Positions 1 to 10,933 are shown, counted from the stretch's first letter. The stretch: 64,000 bases of DNA from Tretioscincus oriximinensis (GCA_022410635.1 JAJVDF010000247.1:1399216-1463215); one strand, 5' to 3'. Numbers and translations: made by a program. The notes: generated from the letters alone by a model not told the origin.

Positions 1-1611
1 CTGAGGAAGGTTTCAAAGAATTGACCTGGGAGTTTCTAGCCACCATTGTGGGGTTGCATAAATTATTGAACTACCAGGATCCTTATTGAATTTGCAACTT
101 CTGGCTCTGGAACTGAAGGCACCTAATCTGACCAATATCTTAGTGGACCTCTGTAAACTATACCATTGCACTACCACCCCAACACATTATTTAATGTATG
201 CATGCTTCTGTGCCCAAGGTTCCAGTATCCTTCACTTATCCTCACTGAAACATGAAAGTCACGGTTCTCCACAGTGCCCATCTATGGGTGATGGATGTTG
301 AATGGGGANATATGTGAGATTAGAAACTTGCAAGGAATGAAGATACTTAGCATCGAGCCTCATTATAGAGAAGACCAAGATAAGGATGCTATGAAAACCT
401 GCCTAGGCCCTAGTCCTCTCTTTTCAGTCCTGAAGGTCTGTGTGCTGTTCACCAGCACAAAACGTGAGAGCTGCCTCACCCCAGTTGACCCCAACTTGGC
501 TACGCTTGACTGGTCTCTCCCGCTCCCTTGGAGTTTTTTCAGTCCATCTGCCTGCCTGAATCCTTTTAGTCCTCCATCGCTCTTCCACCCGGTGAGAAAG
601 CAGCCATTCTGTGACCCATCGGGGCAGAGGAAAAGGGAAATGCGAATCCAGCACTTTGCTGGGTTCAGCAGAGCTCTGTTTTGTGCTGGAATCCTTCAAT
701 GTAGTGATTACTTTACACTCCGGTCCATACACACCGAGAAAGGAGAAGGAGAGAAAGAGGGACAGAAGGTTGAATATACAGAAACAGCATAGAGAAGCTA
801 TCCAGGAAAGCTTGGCTTCTTCTCATCCCATGGGGTAGATCGTTGCCATTCAACACACACACACACCCAAATAGAGTCTTCTCACGCACAGGGCATCAGT
901 GTCCTCATGGTGTCCATATTGTAAAAGATGCCCAAGTCCTTCACGCTTCATGACCATCCACTGTGCAGATTCTGTATAAGATGGCGGTTTAAATTGGGTT
1001 TTTGTTGTTTTTAATGCTGATTTGACTGTATTAGTTTCAAGATGTAGGTTCATTTATATGTGCAACGGAAAGATGAGGCAGAATGGCTTTGTAGCATACA
1101 TGGATGACTGCTACATTCCACTTCCTCCCCATCATTCCAACATTCCTCTGCCAGCAACCTTTAAGCCAATGGCTTCTCTCTGTTCTCTGATCCAAAGCGC
1201 TCCAAATCAGTTCTTGAAGCAGCAGAAGGAGCCCAGGGTGCCAGTCTTACCCCCTTCGTCTGCTGAAGCCTCGAGGGTAGTACAAACCAAATGCCAGGCT
1301 TCTTTCAAATGTACCCAGCCCTTTGCACGAGGCCCTGACAGAGCTGGGAGTGGCACACCATACCTGAGCCCTGACTCTGCCCGGACACGTGGAAGAGAAG
1401 TCCAGGCCCAGCTGACAGGTTGTGGCGACACTAGCCTGGCACCCTGAAACTGGGAGAGTAACCCACAACGCCCCACTGGCACCTGCACATGGCTCCAACG
1501 ATCCCATTCAGATTTATCCCAAGTAATTCGCTCTTCTACCCTCCCTTTCTCCCCAGTGCATATCCCATTCCAGAAAAGCTATCACCGAAATGTCAGTGTG
1601 ACTCGAAGCAT

Positions 1612-1765
1612 AGGTTGTCAGGAACTGGCAGCTGCAAGATGTTGGTTCAAATCCTGGTTCGGGTTTTTGGACTCACCGGGACAGCCTTGGGCAAGTTCTT
1701 AAGCCTCAGTTTCCCCCATCTGTAAAATGTGAATAATGGTGAACTACCTTGATTGTTCTATTGTA
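1612..1765 (+). repeat. MIR-like (CORE/tRNA-derived) SINE fragment
   Basis: The stretch has the order expected of MIR elements: a tRNA-like 'ttcaaatcctggttc' B-box region, then 'cttgggcaagttctt', then the hallmark 'cctcagtttcccccatctg' followed by 'taaaatg'. Such elements are old and shared across amniotes. It is diverged and truncated. Confidence 0.7.
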
Positions 1766-2006
1766 AACCAACAGGATAGAATGGAGGGAGGGGGGGAGGC
1801 TATACATAAGGATAAAAGAACACAACATTTAAAAAAAAGCATTTTTGTATTACCAAATAAAATACATAGTCCACAACAAATAATATTTTAAATTTATATT
1901 ACCATTTGCTTCTCAGTCCTGACTTACCCACACTGATCAAATCTGATGCACTGCTTCCTGTCATTGCACATTTGAATACTTAACGGGTTGGCATGCTAGG
2001 GTCCAT

Positions 2007-2052
2007 GGGGTCACGAAGAGTCAGACACAACTTCACAACCAAACAACAACAA
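2007..2052 (+). repeat. BovB-type (RTE) LINE 3' tail
   Basis: The sequence 'gtcacgaagagtcagacac' followed by 'aacttcacaaccaaacaacaac' matches the known BovB 3' end (gtcgcgaagagtcggacacgac, then aacaacaac). Only the tail is recognisable. BovB elements are common in squamates and ruminants. Confidence 0.65.
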
Positions 2053-2849
2053 CTCCCCATCTGGACCAGCTTCCTCTGTTCAGTTACATCTGGACCTGAG
2101 AGGTGCATTTTCCCATCCTGAACTCTCCAGGGACCCACAAAGAGCCTATTCACATCTCAACCCTCATTTTTCATTTTCTGTAAAATGGGTTACAATAAAT
2201 GTGCGCCTCCTATAAGAATGAGAGTCATCTGTAGACTACAATAGTATCAAGGAGCAACAGCTACATCCCTGAGGACACAACATTCAGTTTACAGTAGACT
2301 TAATTTGAATGTAAATCCACAGATTTTGTTTCCATGAAGAAAACCTGGAAACGTTTGGAGGAACTGACTTAAATTTCTCACAGGCATAAACTTTAATAGA
2401 CGAGAGGTCACTTCCATTCATCTAACAAAGCCTAGGCTGTGCTAAAATGGTTAACTTGTAAAGAAAACAGCCAGCCTAATGGTGGCTGCTCCTGGATTAC
2501 AATAGGAAATGGTTTAATTCAAGTAAACATGCCTAAGTTTTAGTTACATCTCACAATGGAGCAGTGACTAAAAGCAATAAAGAAACAAGGATCAGGTTAG
2601 TTTCAAGGCCACCCACAACAGGCAAAACTCAGCATATTAGGGGAAACATCCCATGATCAATCCTGGGACATGGGAGGGGGGGGGGGGGAAGAGAATCATT
2701 AATTACCCTACACCCCATAAATCCCATGGGTAGCGCTGAGGCAATAGAGCCTTTTTAGGGGCAAAGTATATGGCAGCCTTGCAGGACTTGTCTTCATATA
2801 CTTCCCCGCCAATGGCATCCACCGTTGTGACCACCTTACAAGCAAGAGA

Positions 2850-3581
2850 CGTAAATGCTCAATAAATCACACTTTGTTCCTGAACAGGGAACTTATCCAG
2901 GTGCAGCAGCAGCAGCAGCAGCAGCAACAACCACCACCACGATCCAATGACTGCCCGGGCAACTGAACCCGGAAGTCTGCAGCGTCCCAGAACCCCTTAC
3001 CCAAGTTTGAAGACCATCTATTCCCACGTACAAGCACCTTTGTTTGGGCAGGGGGGGCTGAGGGGGGCAGGGGGGAGGAGGGAGGGAGGGGGGAGGAGGG
3101 GGGGGAGAGGGGGGGGGAGAGGCGCCCCCCCCCCCGAGAGATGCGCTCCACTTATCAATTGCCAAGCAAGGGTACCCACCGTCTGCGTCGGTGTGGCCGC
3201 CTCCCATCCTCTTGGCCAGCCAGAGCCCAAGTGCCAGCCCGTCCTGTGTTGGCTGCTCGCTTCTCCCGGGCCCCCTCCCTCCCTCCCTCCCTCCCTGGCT
3301 TCGCGGGGCGGTGACCCCGGGTGGCAGCCTGAATGGCCCCTGCGATGTCCCAGCCGCAGCAGTAGCCGCCGCCGCCGCCGCCGCCGCCCGTCCGTCCGTC
3401 CGTCCGTCCGCCTCCTCCTTGCCCTTCGCTGCCCGCGCGCTCGTGCGAGAAGACTTGCAGAGCGTTTCCTGGGGCGAAGCTCCGCCGCGCGCGCCGGCAC
3501 GTTTTGCTGCCTCCTGCTGTGTCCCGTGGCTGGGCTGTGTGCAGCTTTAAGGGATTTACTGCTGCCAGCCAGCAGATGCGA

Positions 3582-3622
<41 letters not shown>

Positions 3623-3720
3623 CGTGTGTGTGGAAGCCAGGCAGCGCATATGGATGGGAGAGCGCCCTGTGCGCATGTGCAGAGGCAGCGCTTGGGGTGG
3701 ATCACCCTGGAAAACCCTGG
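2850..3720. promoter_or_regulatory. CpG-rich island with several simple repeats
   Basis: This block stands out from the AT-rich flanks by dense CpG. It holds a CAG run (2903-2926), long G runs (3051-3136), a CCCT run (3274-3298), a GCC run of about eight units (3365-3388), CCGT units (3388-3410) and a TG/CG tract (3581-3632). It would fall in the first intron of the DBP-like gene if that gene continues to the left. It could be an alternative promoter or a first exon of an unknown gene. Long frames across it (for example 2947-3927) are low-complexity and I do not call them coding. Confidence 0.55.
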
Positions 3721-4019
3721 CGAGCTGGCATCTCTCCAGCAGCCTGCCAGGGAGGACAGCAGAGGACCCAGGCGCCTCCGCTCGCCAGCTTCGCCTTCTC
3801 TGGCTTTACTGGGACAGATACCAGGACTTCTTTCTCACGGCGCCACACTGCCCAGCAGCTTCCAGGAGCCTCCTGGATCTCATTTCTGCCCAATACACCT
3901 TCCATGGACATCATCCTAAGAATATAAGGGATCCTGTTGGATGGGACCCCACAGCCCATGGAGCCTGCACAAGGGCCCCAGCCGTTGCTTTCTGGGCACT
4001 CTATTGCCCTGGCAACACC

Positions 4020-4052
4020 TAGGCAGTTTAATCCAGCTTCAGACCAGTTTTC

Positions 4053-4083
<31 letters not shown>

Positions 4084-4210
4084 ATGCATCAGCAAGTGAC
4101 AAGGCTTCTCAGAAAACCCACCATTGGGTTAGATAATGTGGAAAGAAAATTAATATTCACTTTACTGCTGTGTTTCCTCCCGGCAGTTTAATCCAGAAAC
4201 TGGATTAAAA
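4020..4210. repeat. Foldback element of the 'aatccagcttcag' family, with GA tract
   Basis: It begins 'agtttaatccagcttcagac', contains a GA tract at 4057-4082 and ends 'ccagaaactggattaaaat'. The ends are related to the better preserved inverted repeat at 6592-6794. This copy is diverged. Confidence 0.45.
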
Positions 4211-4632
4211 TTTAAATGTGATCAGGGCCTTCCTGGCCCACCTCCCCTCCCCTCCTTGTCCAACAGTCCTCAAGCCTACATTGTCTATTTAGGCATGCTG
4301 ACATCACCTTACACCCCACCCCAAAGAACTCAGGACAACTCACATCCTCCTCCCCTGTATTCATTCTCACAGTAACCCTAATAGGTAGCAGCAACTAGGT
4401 GTCCACAGACAAGTCCAGATTTCAGAACTCTGTTATTCTGTTCCAGGCCTAAACTCTGTACCACTCAGTGATTCTCCACTGTCATTTTCCCAACAATCCA
4501 TCACTGCCATATCCTCATGAAAAAAGATATGCAAAGTACAGACAATAAAGCTAGAGCTTTTAGTAGGCATAAATAACCCACAACATATAATAGGATGTAA
4601 ACCAAACTGCCTTAAACTGCAGCCCCTTCATC

Positions 4633-4692
4633 TGGACTACAGCTCCCAGCATTCTGTGTCAGCTCTAATGGAATACTGGGAGTTGTAGTCCA
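4633..4692. repeat. Hairpin element of the 'actacaactcccagcat' family
   Basis: 'tggactacagctcccagcat' and 'actgggagttgtagtccag' are near-exact inverted repeats about 20 bp long around a short loop. Related arms occur at 14990-15096, 16341-16395, 22215-22285, 36625-36665 and 37400-37450. This is a dispersed short palindromic DNA element. Confidence 0.6.
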
Positions 4693-4871
4693 GCAACATC
4701 AAGACAGCTGTTGAAGTCTAGAGGGTGCCTCCAGTGACATGAAGTTACTTTCTATCTTAAAAGTGAAGACATAAGTTCTCAGCTTGAGGAGGACAAGAAG
4801 GGAGAAAAGACCTTTAGGGTCAAGTGGGGGGGTTGGATTTTAGCCAACCAGGTTTTGGCCACACTTTGGCT

Positions 4872-5029
4872 CCTTCTGCATTGGGCCTTATTCCAGGATA
4901 TATCTTGGAATAGAGACCTGCTATATACCTGCTAGTGTAGACTATGGCAGGCCTCAAATAAGGCATGATAATGCTTCCTCCTGCTACTATATATATGCCA
5001 GAATAAAGTCCAGTGCAAAAAGGGCCTTA
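4872..5029. repeat. Short interspersed element of the 'gccttattctg...tagactatggcagg' family
   Basis: It contains 'gggccttattccaggatata', 'gctagtgtagactatggcag' and an end 'gaataaagtccagtgc' that is partly the reverse complement of the start. Related copies are at 6844-6969, 10645-10715, 10934-11295, 16131-16220, 26285-26400, 27645-27740 and 44010-44146. It looks like a non-autonomous palindromic DNA transposon. I do not know its family name. Confidence 0.55.
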
Positions 5030-5710
5030 TTTTCTATTGCATCTGAAGAAGTAGTCTAAGAAAGCTCATGCTGACAACCNTTTTTCTTGCTAGACTATNA
5101 AGTGCTATGAGGCCCCNTTGCCAGAATTCTACTCACTGCAACACATTGTCTCCTACACCAGATATGCTCCAATGCAAAGAATTTCCTCTGCTGTCCATTA
5201 TAGAGAGAACAGATATAATGTCAGAGCTTTATGGCNATCGTTGGAGTAGGGAGAGAGGAGTTACTCAGTTTAGCCTGAACTCCCTCACCCTCCTTCCTAT
5301 AGCTCACAAGTCATTCCTGACAGGGATATTCTTCCTCTCCTGTCTTCTGTCAGTAAAAGTCATTTTCAAATCTTCCAGGCCCTGCAGGNGGGAACACTGG
5401 ATTCCCTTCTCCAAATATTCAATTTCAGTCCCACACTAGGCATATTCCTTACAGACACATAATCTGATTCTTACAGACGAGACCCTATGGACTTTTATTG
5501 GCTTTGGCTGCTGTTGCTTTTTTAATGCCTTTTTAATAGGGAAGATAAACACAAAGATGAAACAGGATACAGGTGAAATTTGGATGCAGATGGAAGACAG
5601 AGAAAGGGTAAACATGGGTTCCTCCTGCACCATTTGGGGCCTACCATAGCTTACACCACCTTGTGGTGGCATATATATAAAAAAACCAAAGTACAGAAAA
5701 GGCCACACTG

Positions 5711-6017
5711 CACCTGACATGTATCATTGTGTGGCCTTCCCTAGATCTGGCAGATATTTAAGTAAGATTTAAATATATTTAAATGCCATTCACAAATAGG
5801 AACACTTCCATCGGGTCCTGATTTGGGAATTAATAAAACATAATTTTGAGGCAAATGGTTTTTTTCTCCTTGTTCCTTTTTAAAGATGAAGCAAATTACC
5901 GTATTGCTGCAGAAATACATGTATACATAGAAGACCCAAAAAGCACATAGGAGTAACTGAAGCAAGAATGCATACAATTAGATCTAGGGAAGGCCACACA
6001 ATGATATGTGTCAGGTG
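5711..6017. mobile_element. MITE with 37-bp terminal inverted repeats
   Basis: The left arm at 5711-5747 starts CACCTGACA. It is the reverse complement of the right arm at 5981-6017, with 2 mismatches in 37. The 233-bp core is AT-rich and has no coding capacity. I see no clear target-site duplication, so the superfamily is undetermined. Confidence 0.75.
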
Positions 6018-6591
6018 GATTCTTAGGCAGGTTGGAAGCATGCGATGCAAGTCAGAAAGGGTGGTTAGCTGGGAAGAGATGGACGTGGTTCTAATACAGA
6101 AAAATTTATAGAGCCTATTGATAGATCAGAGTCTTATGCTGCCACCTGCTCATCTTTTAAATACCACAGTGTTGTTCTGAACTGCCGGATATTCATGGCA
6201 GAAAAGAGAGAAAGGAAGATCTGTTGTGACATTATGGAGTGCCCTCAAGGCCCAGATTGGCCAAGGAACCTTGGGTGCAAATCTTTTAATTCAATTGCTT
6301 ACAAGGGTTTTTTGAAGAACTTTAGAGACCAACAAGAAATAGGATAGGCGGCATGAGCTTCAGATGCTTCAAAAGTTCAGATATTTCAAAAATTTGAAAG
6401 AATTTCCCTCCCCTTTCTTCTGTTTTTTTTTCTTCTTCCTAAAATAACAACCCAGCGCCTTCACAGCATTGAAAGGTAAATTCCACTCTACCTTGGTAAA
6501 GGCAAAATAAATAGTAAACAGATTTGACAATTGAAACAAAACCTAACTACATAAAACGGAAAGGAAAGGACAGAGAAAGATAACAAAGGCC

Positions 6592-6794
6592 CTGGTCACA
6601 CCTGAATTTTAATCCAGCTTCAGTCCACTTTCAAAATGGAAACACACAGCAGCACAGTGAATGGTGATTTTCTTTCCACATGATCTAAATCAATGGTGAG
6701 TTTTCTGAGTCAGATAGTGTAAAAAATGGGAACACATTGGCCCTTTCACACTGTGAAAGTGGACTGAAGCTGGATTAGAATTTAGGGGTGACTA
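6592..6794. mobile_element. Foldback MITE with ~40-bp inverted repeats
   Basis: The left arm at 6594-6632 (containing 'taatccagcttcagtccac') pairs with the right arm at 6753-6792 ('gtggactgaagctggatta'), with about 36 of 40 positions complementary. The spacer is about 120 bp and non-coding. Diverged relatives lie at 4020-4210, 9554-9660, 11340-11480 and 27740-27880. Confidence 0.75.
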
Positions 6795-6843
6795 TGTCTA
6801 AACTGTTGTTCCACTAGAGGAAGGGAGGGGGAGAGAATGAGAG

Positions 6844-6969
6844 ACCCTGTCTGCACTGATGCAGAGCTTGGCCATCCACATGCCAGTCTAGACTATGGCA
6901 GGTCCCATTTATGGTGGAATAAATAGATTCTGTGTGGATGATGCAGCCTATAAGGCTCAGTGGGGCCAG
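6844..6969. repeat. Element of the 'gccttattctg...tagactatggcagg' family
   Basis: It starts 'accctgtctgcactgatgca', contains 'gtctagactatggcaggtcc' and ends 'taaggctcagtggggcc', the reverse complement of the usual start. It is the same family as 4872-5029. Confidence 0.55.
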
Positions 6970-7063
6970 AGCCAGAGAGCAGTGAAGGTACAGTAAAATA
7001 AAGGGGAAATTGGGAAGTGGGGATATCTAGAGAAGAAAGGAAACTAGCAGGACAGACACTCAC

Positions 7064-7217
7064 CTGAGCCCAGGTCCTTCATGCCTCGGCGTTCAGGTCC
7101 TTGCAGGAGGGTCTTCAGGTTGACCATGGTAGAGTTGGGACCACCCAGTCCCAGAGGAGGCGAGGCAAGCATGGGGCTGAGGGTCGTGGGGCTGCTCTGG
7201 GCCGCAGGTCGGGCCAT
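7064..7217 (-). CDS. DBP: First coding exon of a PAR bZIP transcription factor, probably DBP (partial gene)
   Basis: This exon encodes 51 complete codons plus one base. It runs from an ATG at 7217 to an exact splice donor (TCAG|GTGAGTGT, intron starting at 7063). The peptide begins MARPAAQSS, then has a Pro/Ser/Gly-rich stretch, then the motif NLKTLLQGPERR. Family knowledge: DBP in other vertebrates also starts MARP, and a short low-complexity stretch is followed by a [L/N]-[R/K]-SLLQG-type segment, with the activation and bZIP domains on later exons. DBP binds D-boxes (TTATGTAA type) as a nuclear output regulator of the circadian clock. No activation or bZIP exon is visible on the minus strand between 1 and 7063, so those exons should lie left of the window. 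Support comes from the tandem E-boxes upstream and the CpG-rich 5' region. HLF or TEF are possible but fit the N-terminus less well. The assignment rests on one short exon. Confidence 0.6.
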
Positions 7218-8300
7218 GGTCAAGGCAGGAGCAGCTGCTAGATCCCGAGATGCCCACCAAGGAGAAGGGATCTTCTTCCTGCCTTCTGGATGGCGTCCAG
7301 GAAAGGGATCGCGAATGAAGGAGAGCGGTAATCGCGTTAAAAACAACCGCAGCCGTCAGATCTGAAGGGAAACAGCGGCAGCTGCTGCAGCAGCAGCAGC
7401 AGCGATCTCCTCCAGGAGATCCAAGGAGATCCAGGGATTAGTGAACAGGATTGCGAACAGCTTTAGGATTCGCGCGCGTTTCTTCCCGGAGGGGGGGGGG
7501 AGGGGGGGTTGCTGGTATTTCTTCTTCGTTCCACCACCAGCCTGGATGATGGATCTGGAACTCTAAGGAGCAGATGATCCCCCTCCCTGCCTTTTCTTGT
7601 CCTGTTCCAAATTTAGCAACCAACTGGATCGGAGCAAGATCTCCTCAAAGGACGGAGACTGGGAAAACGGAGGCAGGCGGGCAGGCGGGCAGGCGGGCGG
7701 GCGGGGGGAGAGCGGTGAAAGCGTTATAGTAATAATAATGTCGGTGATGCAGAAATAATCATTTAAAAGCAGAGGGTCCCGTCTTAGAGCCAAAGGGGTC
7801 CCACCAGGGGACGCCGGGTGAGCCCAAAGCCCGGAGATCTGGGCACCAGTCAATTTCCTTTACAACCCTCAGTCACCAGCATTCAACGGACCTAATAAGG
7901 GGATCCTTCCTCCGTGGAAGAGGGAGGCAAGTAGATCAAAATACAATCCAGCAGGTTCCTCCGGAGCGGCAGCAGCGGGTGATCTCGTTGTTCTCCTCCC
8001 CCACCTCCAGCGAAGTCCTTCCCCGGAGGGAGGGGGAAGGGCACCTGTGTGTGACCTGCAGGGCGGGGGGGGGGGGGGCTTTGGGGTGTTGTCCCCTGTC
8101 GAGGAGGATCTCCGAGTTTTTTTTGAGGGGAGCAGATCTTTTCAGCCCTTTTATTAAAAGGGATCCTCAACGGGACAATGGAAAACCGAAACCGTATCCT
8201 GAAGCTCTCCAGAGAATTCTTCCCTCCGTCCTCCTCAAGGAGAAGCTGAAACCAACATTTTAAATTGCAAAAGTAAACACATAAAACATTGCCCCAGATC
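7218..8300 (-). promoter_or_regulatory. DBP: Probable 5' UTR and CpG-rich promoter region of the DBP-like gene
   Basis: The sequence upstream of the ATG at 7217 is rich in CpG and G runs, unlike the AT-rich surroundings. It contains a short CTG/CAG tract at 7379-7404, G runs near 7489-7507 and 8065-8079, and a GGCG/GGCA repeat at 7672-7705. I see no upstream exon with a clear donor, so the transcription start cannot be placed. Open frames in this block look like GC-driven chance frames. Confidence 0.5.
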
Positions 8301-8410
8301 ACTTTGCAACTCTACGGCGCACACCAACGCTCGCTTCCCCCTCCCTTTTGCAACATTCGACAGGGGAGGAGCCGGCCAGGCACAGGAGGCGGAGCTTCTG
8401 GGACGGCCTG

Positions 8411-8545
8411 CACCAATCAGACGCCGAAGAGCGTGAGATTTGCAAACAGTGCCTCACCACCCTTCTCCTTCTGTCATGTGCGCCTGCCATGGGGCAGGTG
8501 TGGCTCTGACCTAGATTTGGCCAATGGCAGCAGAGGGATTGGGAG
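8411..8545. promoter_or_regulatory. Cluster of CCAAT boxes upstream of the DBP-like gene
   Basis: CCAAT occurs on the plus strand at 8413-8417 and 8521-8525, and on the minus strand at 8538-8542. The cluster lies between the CpG-rich 5' region and the tandem E-boxes. Closely spaced CCAAT boxes are typical NF-Y sites in vertebrate promoters. A plus-strand TATAAA at 8701-8706 points away from the DBP-like gene, so divergent initiation is possible but unsupported. Confidence 0.4.
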
Positions 8546-8619
8546 GAGGCTGACCCAGTTTTAGCCAGTAGAAAGACGGCAGGAGGTGGAAAAAAAAGGA
8601 GAGTGTGCAAATATGGGAG

Positions 8620-8637
8620 CACGTGGAGAGGCACGTG
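8620..8637. promoter_or_regulatory. Tandem E-box pair CACGTG-N6-CACGTG
   Basis: Two perfect palindromic E-boxes lie at 8620-8625 and 8632-8637 with a 6-nt spacer (GAGAGG). Tandem E-boxes with 6-7 nt spacing are the established high-affinity arrangement for CLOCK:BMAL1 dimers. DBP is one of the best known direct CLOCK:BMAL1 targets. The pair sits 1403 bp upstream of the ATG at 7217, in the same G/C-rich block. The motif is read directly; its function is inferred. Confidence 0.7.
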
Positions 8638-9553
8638 TTGCCTGTGTTGTGATCAGGGCGCTACCAAGGGTAAAGTTGGGCTTTAAAGGGACCGCAGAGA
8701 TATAAAGGTAGAGATCTGGTGGATCATGGTAGGTTCCCCCCCTCCCGGTCCCCTCCGCGAAGGAAGTCATGGAGGAGTATACATACGCGCAGATTAAATC
8801 TGGTGTTTTTCTGAGAAGTCAGGATTATTTTATTTCCTCCTCAGAGGATTTGCCTGCTCCTGAAAAAGGCAGGGACAAAATGTACTGCAGTACAGATCAA
8901 AAGAATTCAGAACAGGATTGTTTTCAAAACACTGGAGGCTCTTGTAGTTCCACTAGAACTGAGAGCCTCCTGAGGGGCGGCCCCTGGGTTTTGGAACAGC
9001 CTCTCTGAGGCCACCTTTATATGATTTTTGGTGTCTTGTTTCAAATTTATTTTTCACCTGGGCATTTGATTCCTAGGTCTCCCCACATGCAGTCCTGCTT
9101 AGGGCCAGAGGGAAGCTGGATGGGTTCTATTTCCCTGTTTTTTAATTTGTTTTAATGTTACTGTCAACTGCTCCGAGAACTTTGGATATAGGGTGGCACA
9201 GAAATGTAAATAAATAAATAATACTTCAGTATGCTTTAATGTAATATGCTATATCTCCTCTTTTGCCTCCGGGATTTTCCCTCCAAAGGACATCTCCATA
9301 AAATTGGCAAGGTTAAATTTGACTTGGCTTATAGGAAAGGCTGCTGCTTTTCTAAAAAGGTAATATTTATTTATTTACATTTCTGTACCACCCTATACTT
9401 GAAGGTCTCAGATTTAACGTATTAAAACAATATCTTAAGTAGGAGAGAGACGTTTTTGAGGCAAAAGCCAGGTTAAAGAATCGCATGGTCAAGCGTAATC
9501 TTCACAAACTCTGCTCCTGCTACATAACGTTTTAAGGTGCTGTTTCAACATAC

Positions 9554-9660
9554 ACCTTCAATCCAGCTTCAGTNCTGAAGATCTGGACTAAACTGGGAGG
9601 GGAATGCTTATTTTTTCCTGGTTTAGTCCAGTTCTTCAGAATTGAAGATGGATTAAAAGG
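9554..9660. repeat. Short foldback MITE, same family as 6592-6794
   Basis: The left arm 'aatccagcttcagtnctgaa' and 'gatctggactaaac' pairs imperfectly with the right arm 'gtttagtccagttcttcaga' and 'attgaagatggatt'. Only about 25 bp separate the arms, so it would form a long hairpin. Confidence 0.6.
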
Positions 9661-10933
9661 TATAAGTCAGAACAGAAGAGTGATGAAGGGAGCATAAATA
9701 ATCAAGTTGTGAATAAAAGCCTGGCTGGTTTTTTTTAATAAAAATCTACTAGACAGAAATTAATAGCAAATAACTTTTTTCTTTAAACTTTGTAACTATG
9801 AAGTACCTGAATGGTTTTTGAATGAAAATCTATTGGGTTTTTTTTTAGTAAGACAAAGCTGCAGGGACAATTTTAGAAGCTGAATGGAATATGAAATGTC
9901 ATCATTCATAACAAACATTACTTGTTAAACAATAACTAATTTCTAATCTTTATAATTTAAGTAGATTAGATACATGTGGAAGATTGCTGAGGTTTGTATG
10001 TTCTAACCTTATCTCCATTGTTTACTGATGAGACATTTAGGTTTATATCCCACCCAGAGTCACAAGGTTTCAGGATGGATTATAACAATTAAAAACACAG
10101 TAAATGAGAGAGATACAACACTTGCTTCCAGGGAGCCTTATATGCAGAAGCAATTTGCATTGATTTCATGGTTAAGTGGAAACTTAATATTTCTGGATTC
10201 CACCACCTCTGTTTCCAGGGTTTTAATTCAAAATANTTTTCCCCTAACCATTCTTGTAATAAAAATTCCCCCATTCCTTGCACTACCTTTTGTCCCTTGG
10301 TTAGAAGCTGTGCCATCATGTTTTAAGAGGTCACACACAACCTGTGCAATTTTACACATCCAGATTTCCTTCAAGTATATGAGACCAAGGAACTAAATGG
10401 CACAGACCTCCCAGACACTATGTCTACACTTTGACATCGATGTGCGTGTCTGGGAAGATAACACTAATGCCCCCAGAGTGTGAGAAGAGTGTCCTAGTGC
10501 CCAAGGATCCTGGAACTGATATAAAGTGAAGCAGCTAAAGGGGTCCAATCTATACTTGTGCACAAAGCTGGCTTTGGAAAAGATATCAGCCACCAGAGCC
10601 AGATCTGACTGCTCATTAATACGGCAGGGGAAACAAACTATTTTGTCTGGCCTAAGCCTTATTTCTGTGTCTTGGAATAGGGACTTCCTATCCACATACT
10701 AGTGTAAACAATAAACTGTTTTATCAGATTGCAGAAATGATGGCACTTTGTGACTTAAATAGGAAAGCGAGACTGTAGTCTCAANTTCCTCCTTCCCCAA
10801 GCCTAACTTCACATAACACAACACAATTCAGCTGCATTCATGCCTAAATTTCAAACCTGTTTCAATCTAATAGTAAAGTGACAAACTATTTTCTTTCAGT
10901 ATTATCCAACTCAGAAAATCAGGGTTTTTTTTT

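Larger units (their letters stand above)
1..2850. other. Non-coding AT-rich sequence, probably intron of the DBP-like gene
   Basis: I find no exon with splice sites here on either strand. Recognisable contents are a MIR-like SINE (1612-1765), a BovB-type tail (2007-2052), a short CA tract near 851-866 and a G run at 2676-2689. The rest is unassigned. Confidence 0.5.

Noticed and set aside
2947..3927. 326-codon plus-strand open frame over the CpG island
   Set aside because: It is made of low-complexity Gly/Arg/Pro, Ser/Arg and Val/Cys runs that follow the simple repeats. Frames on both strands are open for the same compositional reason, and there is no domain or splice context.
7064..7217. 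Assignment of this exon to HLF or TEF instead of DBP
   Set aside because: HLF and TEF N-termini start differently and have other spacing to the leucine-rich motif. MARP plus the LLQG motif and the tandem E-boxes fit DBP better, although proof needs the downstream exons.
8769..9008. 79-codon plus-strand frame downstream of a TATAAA at 8701
   Set aside because: The frame has no recognised domain and runs into repeat sequence. One TATAAA is not enough to call a divergent gene.
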